The notes under the pieces are model-generated. The model was not told where the DNA came from, searched no databases, and was given only the letters and a program-made list of their open reading frames with translations. The position numbers and the translations under genes are program-made. 64,000 nt of DNA from assembly GCA_019044685.2 (NCBI GenBank), contig JAGTXX020000002.1:248001-312000 (forward strand), in the 5' to 3' direction. The stretch comes from Nannochloris sp. 'desiccata' (Eukaryota > Chlorophyta > Trebouxiophyceae > Chlorellales > Chlorellaceae). This document shows, piece after piece, positions 39,963-49,302 of this stretch (the stretch's first letter is position 1; each line of letters starts with the position of its first letter).

Positions 39963-41810
39963 ATGTGGGGTGGGAGCTGCCCATGGAGGGTGCGGTTCGC
40001 CGTGTTCTTCAGTCTCGCATTGGCCCTAATTCTTCCACAACAAGTAGCAAGGTGAGCAAAAACCTGAGTATTGCCGGCCTGCAGACCCAGCAGGATGGGG
40101 ATATTCGTTGCATGTACTCATATCCCAACTCATTGACTAACCATGCGTCTTCAATGGGTTTACATTTGCAGCTTACTGGATCACAAAAACACCCAAGCAG
40201 ACAATGTGCTTTGCAAAGTCAATTGCTCGCCTAATTGGGAACCTCTCATCGCAAGCATCAATTCACAAGAGTTATCCTTTGCCAATTCTTGTGAACTTGG
40301 CTGTTATTTTCAATTTACTGGGGTAAACGAGGAATCTGTGTCATTGGAGAACATGCCAATTGACCCACTACGCCCAAAGACAGCTTGTGTACGCGCTTGG
40401 AAGCATGTACTTTTCAACGAGTGGTCCAATTTAAACCCAGCAGTCACAGAAGCAAACCCTTTACCTCTTTGGTTAACCTCTCTTTACAACTCGCCTGAGA
40501 TGGATGCCAACGAGGCAATGATGGTGCTTGCCTGGTGTCTTGGCGAAGACCCACCAGTAGACCAACAGGTGAACCTAGGGCGGGTCATTTTAGCTGAAAT
40601 ACATAGTCTTGTTCCCCCTCCTGGGCAAGGACACTCGCCAACCTCTGATGCTGCTACCGACAGCACAGTCGATGGCATTACCTCTGCTTCCGTAAGAATG
40701 GAGGAATTTCCAGAGACCGCTGTCATCAACATTGATTTGAGTGAGGTTATCTCTAAACCTTCTATCGATAGCGAATCCAACGTTACCGCCGTCGCCCCTG
40801 GCAGTGACGGAAGCGATCGAATTCAACAGCTGCCGCCACAAGAGGCCGAGCAAGTCGTTGTAAACGACACCCCTCCTCTCATGAACCCTCCTACCATGAA
40901 TAACACCACCACCACCACCATACCCAAGCCCCAACCCAGCCCGAAACCTTCCACTCAAGAACAGGAAGAACAACAGCAGCAAGAAGATACAGTTCCTGAT
41001 GGGCCTACTCTCACGCCTGACATCACCGGGAGCGGGGACTCTGAACTCCCTTTTCCAGATAGCAATGGAAATGGCAATGACACAACCCCTGCAACTCCCA
41101 TACCGACTCCTAAACCGACTCCTAAACCGAGTCCTAAACCGAGTTCCAAACCTGACAATAACGATGTCGATAATACCGAGAGCAATGATGATAGCGCTTC
41201 CAGTGACGGAGATGCAGGTGACAACAGCAATGACAATACTACAGACGGCGTCTTGCCTCGTCCCATCAAACCAATGGACGAAGGCAGTAGTGTAAATGAA
41301 AGTGGAAATCAAGGTCTTCCTAGTGATGGATCAGACGAAGAGGTCGATCCAAGCGAGCAAACTTCAGATGCATCGGGAAATTCCTCAAAAGGCAGTGAAG
41401 AAGAAGAAGAAAAAAAAGAAGAAGAAGAAAAAGAAGAAATAAATTCTGAGACTCCTTCTCTCTCTCTTGAAGACTGGGCTACGCCTGGTGATTATAAACC
41501 TGTGATTATTATACCTGCATTTACTGTAGTAAAGCCTAATCCAGAGGGTGCTGCTGGTGCTGCTGTTGTTGCTGATTTGCATTCAGATTCTGAACATCTG
41601 CTGCAAGCTGGCGGTGGCAGTGGTGCGAGTGCTGGTGAGGACCTTGCTGCAATTGGTGGTGAGGAGAGTGTAGATGGAGTGAGTGCATTACCGCAAGTGG
41701 CTATGTCGACAAGTAGTAGTCATGCTGTAGTCGGCACTCGCTCAATTGCTTTTGCTATTACTCTTGGTACAGCGGCAGCTGCTGCAGCGGTAATAGTTTT
41801 GGCATGTTAG
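39963..41810 (+). CDS. secreted, probably GPI-anchored surface protein with acidic and (S/T)PKP-rich linker
   Basis: Two exons, 39963-40051 and 40172-41810 (GTGAGC donor, TTTGCAG acceptor, phase 2); 575 aa. Exon 1 supplies a signal peptide (WRVRFAVFFSLALALILPQ). Other frames through exon 1 are open but give no signal sequence. The N-terminal ~170 residues are a small Cys-bearing domain (VLCKVNCSPNW, ANSCELGCYFQF, TACVRAWKHVLF, LAWCLGED). The middle is low-complexity: Asn/Thr, PTPKPTPKPSPKPSSKP (possible hydroxyproline glycomodules), Asp/Ser and a Glu/Lys run. The C-terminus ends in a hydrophobic stretch (IAFAITLGTAAAAAAVIVLA) with nothing after it, the classic GPI-attachment tail. Role: cell-wall or surface protein; no enzyme motif seen. 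Confidence 0.65.
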
Positions 41811-41930
41811 AAGATATATATAAAAGACAAAATATGGGTTCTTTTGCTCGTGTTTTGTTGATTCGTTTCTTGTATATCTATCTACTTAAGATATGCACTC
41901 TAGAAATCTGAATACATGCATACATTCATG

Positions 41931-41932
41931 AA

Positions 41933-41963
<31 letters not shown>

Positions 41964-41965
41964 AT
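41931..41965 (+). repeat. AAAT microsatellite
   Basis: About 8.5 uninterrupted AATA/AAAT units (35 bp) in the 3' flank of the surface-protein gene. Confidence 0.9.
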
Positions 41966-43533
41966 CTTTCTTTCTTGTTCCCTTTTCAAAAACGACTTTT
42001 TGTTCTCTGTTTTTGAAAATAAGTACAAAATCGATTGATATTTCCCGACCACCACTTTATTAACTTACCCTAAGACACCCACAAGGGGATTATGCGCGGT
42101 AACGGAGTGAAGGGTTTATGCACCCACTGAGCTAATGGTTGTTTTTTATTTTACCATTATTTCTGATGTTTTTTCTTTCTCTCGTTGTTGTACAGTATTT
42201 GTTCTTGCTCTCAGATGAGGAATTCAGAACACATTGTTCGTTCTCTTCTTTCTTTCTTTTTTTCTTTCCTTGAAGAGTTATTTTAACTAGGGGTGGCCTG
42301 AAGCCCGGTGTTCTCTCGATCCCTTAAGTCACCCTGTTGGGGTTATTTTTTTTTTTTTTTTCTTTTTTTTTTTCTTTTTTTTTTTTTTCTACTCTGTTTT
42401 TGTTTAGTCGCTTTATTTGGCATAAATAAGTCTTTCCTTATTTTGTTTTCTCACCCTCGCCCATCAAACATGATTTTTCTTTGACCCCCTTGCCCCGCCT
42501 CCGAAACAGATTTTACTTGATCGACAGATAAAAAAGCCTGGAACTTTGCTTTTGATTGTGGCATTACGTGACTCTGTCTACCTTACTATCCCAGTGGTCG
42601 TTCCTCTGTGAAACACTAATAATTATGGATAATAATAATAATAATAATAACTGTTTTTTAGCAGGAAAAAAATTAAAAGTCGGGGGCCTTTTGGTCTCTT
42701 CCTCGTTGGTTTATGGAAGAAAACGAGTTTTGGAGCCTTTGTTTTTGTTTTATTCCAGTCTACCTCAGCATTTTAGCAGCAGTTAACTATATACGTGTCA
42801 ATAAAAATAAAAATCTACTGCCCTCTGGCCTATTTTATAAAGAAATTTCTTGGCTGCAGATTTCTTTTCTTTCTTTCTCTCTTGTCTCTCTCCATGTTTT
42901 TGATACTGTGAATTAACTTTCGAGAGGAGATTGTGGGCTTTTTTTTATAACCTCAATCCTTATTATGTAAATTTTGTTGATTTCTATATTGAAATTGAAA
43001 AAAAAAAAAGCAGTCCCGGCGGAAAAGAGAGAGCGGGCGGGGGAAAAAAGATATCCATGAAGCCCAATTTTTGGTATTGTAGGGGACAGCGCCGAGCCAT
43101 TACAAGTCAATTAAATGGTCAAATCGAGATATTATGAACCGTTCTAGTCTAGAAAAATCAGGAAAATGCAGCAGAGGCGTAGGTCTTGGGGCTCTTCAAC
43201 TTGCTCAGTGCTGTGGGAGAGGCACTGGGTCAAATGACGGCTGCTCATTTTGAAAGACGTTTAAAAGGCTTTGCCGCTGCCTTACTCTGTCTTCTCCTTG
43301 ACGCTTGAAGGTGGGTTCGTGTTTAAATGCTGCTTGCATGCGAGTTGATACAGTGCGGCGGCTATTAGTATTTAAATTAACTTGGCAGCCAATCGATTTT
43401 GGATTATTATTTTAGAATAGTGACATTGAAGCTGACCGGTTGTTTTATTATTCTTCTAATTACACTGTGCAGGGCTAACAATCGGCCCTGTGGTTAAAGC
43501 GTTTTTCCAAAACAAAAAAAACTTACATTCATC
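41966..43533. other. long intergenic / promoter region upstream of ribosomal protein uS14
   Basis: No protein gene seen in about 1.6 kb, the longest gap in the window. It has several pyrimidine tracts, an almost pure T tract at 42346-42389 and an (AAT)n run near 42630-42650. A likely 5'-UTR intron of the uS14 gene lies at 43311-43472 (GAAG/GTGGGT donor, TGTGCAG/GG acceptor with an upstream T-rich tract). Such leader introns are common in ribosomal-protein genes. No tRNA or snRNA could be confirmed. Confidence 0.45.
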
Positions 43534-43822
43534 ATGGGTCACGAGGCTGTCTGGAACTCCCACCCCAAGGAGTATGGCAAGGGCTCTCGCAAGTGGTGAG
43601 TTTTCTAATTGATGGGATGATGCGCTGTTCAGAGTGAAAAAAAGTCCATTGCATCACCAAGTGCAAATTATAATCTTCTAATTTCGATTGCCTCCTTTTT
43701 GTCTTTTCTGCAGCCGTGTCTGCTCTAATCAGGGTGGTTTGATCCGCAAGTATGGCATGAACATCTGCCGTCAGTGCTTCCGTGAGTATGCCAAGGATAT
43801 TGGCTTCCAGAAGTTCCGCTAA
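43534..43822 (+). CDS. RPS29: cytosolic ribosomal protein uS14 (RPS29)
   Basis: Two exons, 43534-43595 and 43714-43822 (GTGAGT donor, CTGCAG acceptor, splitting a Cys codon); exactly 56 aa, the standard size. The sequence begins [19 protein letters not shown]. The zinc-binding motif follows, CRVC...CRQC ([32 protein letters not shown]), ending QKFR. It is a 40S subunit component near the mRNA/decoding head. Codon use is strongly biased to C-ending and AAG codons, unlike its neighbours, as expected for a very highly expressed gene. A TGTAA signal lies at 44010. Confidence 0.96.
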
Positions 43823-44009
43823 ACAGCAGATGTCGTCTACTCTTGTGTGAGCCTTTTGGAAGCGTCTGAGGTCTTCTGCTCGCTCTCTTTCAACGCCAGT
43901 CTGGTGTCTGTTGATGCGTAGTATTAGATCCCTTGCGCGGTGGCTTTTAGATTATTTCGTGTTGATGGTATTCAGTCTTATTTCTCCTTCATCTTTGGCG
44001 CTGAATTAA

Positions 44010-44014
44010 TGTAA
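44010..44014 (+). terminator. TGTAA poly(A) signal of uS14
   Basis: TGTAA 188 bases after the uS14 stop, followed by an A-rich stretch; 96 bases before the convergent ribokinase stop. Confidence 0.55.
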
Positions 44015-44109
44015 AAACTACACCACCAGAAAATAGATTAACATTCTTACAGAGTTATCAACTCACTACATAGATATACACTATATATGATATAACTGCA
44101 TCAACTCAA

Positions 44110-45339
44110 TTACCAATAATTCTGCTTTGGTAACGGTGGAGACGCAACTTTCGAACTTGGCAACCCATTCCCTCCTCCACCGCCACCGCCACCGTGACCC
44201 CCACTAGTTTTTCTTCTCTCTGTCATCTCCTTTTCAACTTCCGCCCTGGTAGGCATACTAGGAATCGCCCCTTGTCTTTGTATACATATTGACGCTGCTA
44301 TTCCAGCCCATTCCATGGCCTCAGAGTCGCTTTTCCCTTCCAACATAGCGACTGCATAGGCGCCTGTGAAGCAATCACCCGCTCCTGTGGTGTCCTCTAT
44401 CCTTGCCACCGGTGCTGCCTTCTGTCTAACTACATTCCCATAAATATCTACTGAAAGAGACCCTTTTGCGCCCATTTTTACTAGTACTTTATTCACTCCT
44501 TGGTGCACTAACGCTTCTGCGGCAGCGATGCATTGCTTTTCAGTTTTGGTTGGTAAGCCTGTTAATCTTTGTAATTCAGTCTCATTTGGACTTAAAATCG
44601 AGATATTAGGTAACAGATCATGTGCTAATGGTCTATCTGCACCACCCGCGTCTAAAATTACCGGTATTTTAGAACCGGCAGCTAATTTTGCAAAAATAAC
44701 GTTGACTGTTTCAGGAATCTCTCGTTGTAACAACACTGCTCCGGCAGATTGAATCGCCGCAGTAACATCGTCCTCTATTTGCCACTCTTCAGAGGTATTG
44801 GCTCCACCGACGAGGACAATAGAATTCTCACCACCAGGTTGAAGCATAATAAAAGCGAGGCCAGAGGATCCCTCTATAGAATGCAGTTTAGAGGTGTCTA
44901 CTCCACAGTCTGCAAGAGCGGTGCGTAGCATTGGTGCGTAAGCATCTCTACCAACTTGCCCTACAAATTGAGTTGAATAGCCTAACTTGGCAGCTGCAGC
45001 AGCTTGGTTGGCGCCTTTTCCGCCTGGGTAGACGTTCATTGTGGTGCTAGAGAGGGTCTCGCCTGGTTTTGGGAGGCGAGGGACTTCAAGGACAAGGTCT
45101 GCGTTGATTGAGCCAACGACGACGAGAGGTTTGGGAGGTTCATTGTCATCGTGATTATTGAACATTGTTGCTGTTGCTGATACTATAGTGGTTGCTGATG
45201 CGATTGTATTCTGTTTGGAGTAGTGGGTATGAGAAATTTTTATGGATCGTTTATTTCTGATCTGATTAATATCGAAATGATTAAAGTTTCGAAAGTGAGA
45301 GGCTTGGCCCGCGGTGGGCAATAATAATTTGACTGACAT
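44110..45339 (-). CDS. RBSK: ribokinase, probably plastid-targeted
   Basis: Single exon, 409 aa. Residues 1 to about 70 form a Ser/Thr/His-rich presequence. The PfkB core has all signatures: VVVGSINADLVLEVPRLPKP with ETLSS, PGGKGANQAAAAAKLG (substrate-binding loop), QVGRDAYAPML, ENSIVLVGGAN, LSPNETE and the anion hole with catalytic base, DTTGAGDCFTGAYAVAMLEG. The reaction is ATP plus D-ribose to ribose 5-phosphate, which completes nucleoside salvage; plant ribokinase is plastidial. The C-terminus has a Gly run (HGGGGGGGGNG) and a short tail not found in bacterial RbsK (about 310 aa). It is divergent from the 45.5-kb plastid gene. Confidence 0.92.
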   Translation of the reverse strand: MSVKLLLPTAGQASHFRNFNHFDINQIRNKRSIKISHTHYSKQNTIASATTIVSATATMFNNHDDNEPPKPLVVVGSINADLVLEVPRLPKPGETLSSTTMNVYPGGKGANQAAAAAKLGYSTQFVGQVGRDAYAPMLRTALADCGVDTSKLHSIEGSSGLAFIMLQPGGENSIVLVGGANTSEEWQIEDDVTAAIQSAGAVLLQREIPETVNVIFAKLAAGSKIPVILDAGGADRPLAHDLLPNISILSPNETELQRLTGLPTKTEKQCIAAAEALVHQGVNKVLVKMGAKGSLSVDIYGNVVRQKAAPVARIEDTTGAGDCFTGAYAVAMLEGKSDSEAMEWAGIAASICIQRQGAIPSMPTRAEVEKEMTERRKTSGGHGGGGGGGGNGLPSSKVASPPLPKQNYW

Positions 45340-45553
45340 TATTGATGGGTATGGGAGGAGGACGGGTTTTATGCTGTGATAGAATCATTTTATTCTTAGT
45401 TTCCACTGCTTCCTGTTCAATTCAAGCAGCTGCAGGCAATCAAGAGTATATCTCTTCCTCCAATTGCTACCTGTCTACAACAACGTAAAATCTATAAAAT
45501 AGACATATCAATTATCCGCCCAGTGCAGCGTGCACGCTCCAAATTTGGCTAAA

Positions 45554-46432
45554 ATGACTTGCCAACTGTCACAATCGATTACAAGCAGTTTAACCATATC
45601 CACGCCTGCATTAAGCTCTCAATTACCTAGCCACCGCTATTTGACAAGGCGTAATAAACTAGCACAAAAAGAATCATCCCTTTTGGGTGCTTCATGCCAC
45701 ACAAACTGGTCATTTTTTCACATTCCCCCTCATTCTCGACGCTTGCCACCTCCCCACTCCAGCCCTTTCGACTCTTTTTTAGACAACCTACGCAAAGTAA
45801 CAGGCAGCTCTCTCCAACCTGACGTTAATGAAGATTCTAGATTAGATTCAGAGGGCTTAGAAGAAAAAAAAAATGAAAATACGTTTGTGAAACTAGATCC
45901 CAATTCTACTGGGAGTGTTGACGGGAGCGGGGAAACAACATTCGGCCCACTAGCAATGCTCGCTGTTGGCTTCCTAGCTGAAGAATTCGCCGTATTACAA
46001 CAATTGCTAGACGAAATCGGTGCTGATGAGGTCAAATTAATCCCATGCACTCAAAAATTAATCAAAGAAAAAAAGACTCTAGGTGACGCTCTGAGTTTAG
46101 ACCCACCGCCGCCACACGAAGCCCCCTCTTCTTATTTTTCTTCCTCCAGTAATAGCAGCAATACTATTAGTAATAATACTAGTAGTCGAAAGATCATATT
46201 CTTGAGTGGCATGTATGCATCAGAAGTGATCGAGGTAGTGGGCGCAATACGTGAATGTGACCGTCTACCAGATTGCGCCTTTGCAGCAGCGGTACTGAAT
46301 AGTTGGGGTAGAAAGTTGGAGGAGTTGGTAGAAGATGTATTTGCAGATCATGCTGCGATGGCTGAGAGGAGAGCACAGCAGATGGCACAGATGGAGGCAG
46401 ATAGATTGTCTATGGAACAAGGAGAGGATTGA
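45554..46432 (+). CDS. conserved plastid-targeted protein of unknown function
   Basis: Single exon, 292 aa from the ATG at 45554 (AAAATGACTTG). The first ~75 residues look like a transit peptide. An acidic spacer follows. The conserved part starts with FGPLAMLAVGFLAEEFAVLQ and QLLDEIGADEVKLIPCT. It continues after a Ser/Asn-rich insert with KIIFLSGMYASEVIEVVGAI, FAAAVLNSWGRKLEELVED and a terminal charged helix (HAAMAERRAQQMAQME). I recall similar plant chloroplast proteins without assigned role; I cannot name one with certainty. Pairing with the divergent ribokinase (214 bp) may mean shared light or plastid control, by inference only. Confidence 0.55.
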   Translation: MTCQLSQSITSSLTISTPALSSQLPSHRYLTRRNKLAQKESSLLGASCHTNWSFFHIPPHSRRLPPPHSSPFDSFLDNLRKVTGSSLQPDVNEDSRLDSEGLEEKKNENTFVKLDPNSTGSVDGSGETTFGPLAMLAVGFLAEEFAVLQQLLDEIGADEVKLIPCTQKLIKEKKTLGDALSLDPPPPHEAPSSYFSSSSNSSNTISNNTSSRKIIFLSGMYASEVIEVVGAIRECDRLPDCAFAAAVLNSWGRKLEELVEDVFADHAAMAERRAQQMAQMEADRLSMEQGED

Positions 46433-46702
46433 AAAAAGTTTTTCTTTTTTTTCCTTTTTTTTTTCCGAAGTTCAGGAGTTGCTGGTTGCTGAGAGACGGA
46501 GCACTTTTAAGTTTTTAAAAAGCTAATTTTAGAGTAATTTCGATGAATACTACTGAGATTGATGTTTGGCGTTACCTTTCCTGCTCCCTACTAACTTAAT
46601 AGCTGTTTTAATAGTAGAGATGAAATGAAAAAACATTTTTTTTTTTAAACCGTTCTCTTGATGATTCTGAGTTGTGGTTGTAAAATAATAAACCCAAGGA
46701 GT

Positions 46703-48912
46703 CTATCTTTTCCTTGGTGGCCATGATGCATACTTTTCCAACATCTCTTCACTCAGCATCGGCACTACTCCTCGTACAGCAGCTTCAAAATGCCGCATTG
46801 CTACTTCGCTGGCTTTTTCAATGTCTTCTCTCAGCGCCGACATTGCCGCCTCTCTACACACAGCTTCCAACTCCGCACCCGTATATCTCTCTGTAACTTT
46901 TGCTAGCGTATCTAAATCTACATCAGAAGCTAAAGGAATACGTCTAGAATGAATTTTTAGTGCAGCGATGCGTCCAAGGAGATCTGGTGGCGGGACATAC
47001 ACAGTCAGATCGAATCTGCCTGGTCGTATCAATGCAGAATCAATTGACCCGGGACGGTTTGTAGTAGCTAAGACCAATATACCTCCTGCGAGTTCTAATC
47101 CGTCCATTTCATTGAGGAACGTAGACAGCAAACGACTGGAAGTGTCATCCGAAGAATTTTCTCCCACGCCACCGCCTCTTTTGCCTACAAGCATGTCTAA
47201 CTCATCAACAAAGATAATAGACGGAGCAGCATACCTGGCTTTACGAAATGCCTCGCGTAATTCAGCTTCACCTTCCCCTACATACATAGAATAAAGAGAA
47301 GCACCTTGAAGCGGAATGAATGTTGCCCCAGAGGCGGTTGCTGCAGCTCTGGCCAAGGTGGTTTTCGCACAGCCAGGAGGGCCATGGAGTAATACCCCCC
47401 GTGGAGACCGTATACCTAATCGTTTAAATGCCTCGGCTTTTGTTATTGGCCATTCGACAGCTTGTTGGAGCTTTTTCTTGGTTTCTTCAAGACCTCCAAC
47501 ATCTGACCACAAGGCTGGTGGGAATTCTTTGACCACGGTTCGAGCGACCGAAGCACCGACACGGTGCATTGCTTGTAAAAAATCTTCAGTAGTTATACGT
47601 CTTTGTTGAGGTTTTGAAGAGAGAGGTGAAGCAGTACTAGGAGCAGGACCGGTACTGGCCCCGTCATCTCCACCTCTGTTACTACACGTGTTATTTTCAA
47701 GTGCTTCTTTTTTCTCATTATCTATTTCAGCTAATATCTGCTCTGAAATCACTTCCATCGCAGCTTCTCTACACAGCGCTTCCAAATCAGCCCCTGTATA
47801 TCCGTGACATTGCGAAGAAATCAAATCTAAATCCACGTTGCCAGGGTCTAATGGAAGTGTAGCTGCTAGTGAAGCTAAGATTTGAGATCTTGCGTGTAGA
47901 GATGGGATTGGGACGGTAACTTCGCGGTCTAATCTGCCTGGTCGACGTAGTGCAGGGTCTAGAGCGTTGGGTCTTGAGGTGGCTCCTATCACGACGACGT
48001 GTCCAGCTGGAGTTTGATTCTTAATAGCAGCGGCCGTACTAGTTCTACAAGCGCCAAGACTATTTTTACTACCTCTATTTGTGTCGTCTAGACTACTGTT
48101 ACTGCTGCTGTTTGTAGTGGCATTGCCTGTAGCGGAGTTGGAAATAGAGCTACTAGCAGCGCCATCTAATAAAGTAAGAAGTTGTCCTACCAGTCGAGCT
48201 TCATGCTGCTGCCCTGGTCCTCTTCTCGGACACAACGAATCCACATCGTCTAAAAATAAAACCACTGGAGCGCCGGTTTCTTCAGCATCACGGGAAGCGG
48301 TGGAGAAAATTTCACGTAGCCTCCGTTCAGACTCTCCAACAAAGGAACCGAGAATGGAGCCGGCAGTGACGAGGTGTACGATTGCGTTAAATTCCGAGGC
48401 GACAGCGTAGACTGCAGAGGTTTTACCGGTTCCAGAAGGACCGTGGAGAAGGACACCTCGTGGCCATTTGACGCCGAGCTCCGTTGCTTCTTGGTGGTAG
48501 AGAAATGGCCAGCCAATAACCTGTGTAGAAGATTGAAAGGAGGGGATGGTGGTGATGAGAAGGGAGGAGCTGAGTTCAAAGTTCTCGGTAACTATAGCAG
48601 TTTATTAAGAAATCAAAGAATATGGTATGCAGTTTAAAAAGGGTTCAAAAGAGTTTGTGGGGAAAAAAGTTAAGAATTAGGAAATTGAAAGCGGCAGCGG
48701 GGAATTATTGATCCTTAGTTCAAATTACATACCTCGCGCAATGTATCCAAGACATGCTCAAGGCCTGGTAGCTTAGGGTGTATTCTTTTAATCAAAGCTT
48801 CGTTATCTAATGCTCTAGTTGCCGCATCGAGCTCATCAATTGGATTTCGAGCATCTCCCAGATTAAGGTTACCGAGGTCACGCACGAGCTCTGTATCTTC
48901 TAGGACAATCAT
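46703..48912 (-). CDS. CDC48B: CDC48B / SPATA5L1 (AFG2-like) tandem AAA ATPase
   Basis: Two exons on the minus strand, 48912-48733 and 48520-46703 (GTATGT donor, CACAG acceptor, phase 0); 665 aa. The join reads LDTLRE/VIGWPFLYHQEATELGV. D1: Walker A GPSGTGKT, Walker B VVLFLDDVDSLCPRR, sensor/arginine region DPALRRPGRLD. D2: Walker A GPPGCAKTTLA, Walker B IIFVDELDML, then NRPGSIDSALIRPGRFDLTV. The D1 Walker B has Asp-Asp instead of Asp-Glu. The short N-terminus, the wording of D2 (LKKLQQAVEWPI-like stretch, SMYVGEGEAELREAF) and the length match plant CDC48B. The animal counterpart acts in ribosome/proteostasis complexes. An upstream in-frame ATG at 49092 would add 60 poorly structured residues; I prefer MIVLED. 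Confidence 0.85.
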
Positions 48913-49302
48913 TATTTCAAATGAATATATTCTATAGCATGTTTTTGAATTAACTTTGAGGGTAAAGCGAAGAATTTTGGGATTTTCTCTTCCCAAAAAA
49001 TTATTTTCCTGGGCCGCCGCTGCAGGCGCGCTTTGCTTTTTCGTGCTCCTCCCAAGCAGTGCTCCATTGCTATTTTTATCCAACTCTATCATCTAAGCTT
49101 TATCAATGCATATTTACATGCTCATCAGCACTAACACCAACGATATTTTAACGTTCAAACCAAATAAAAATCCAACTTGTAGAAAAAGAACAAATGGGAA
49201 AGAAAAAGAAAGCTGATAAGCAAAGTGGCCAGTCAACAAACAGCTGTTTTGTTCTATAGTACCCGATCAAGCGAAGGATCAGAAATTAAAACTAAAGCGT
49301 TC
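48913..49302. other. intergenic between CDC48B start and eIF3c stop
   Basis: The 390-bp gap holds the CDC48B promoter and leader and the eIF3c 3' flank. No gene of its own is seen. Confidence 0.4.

Noticed and set aside
42085..42140. tRNA-like segment on the minus strand (CCATTAGCTCAGTGGGTGC resembles a D arm)
   Set aside because: No matching acceptor stem and no TTCGA-type T arm follow at the right distance; only the D-arm-like half is present.
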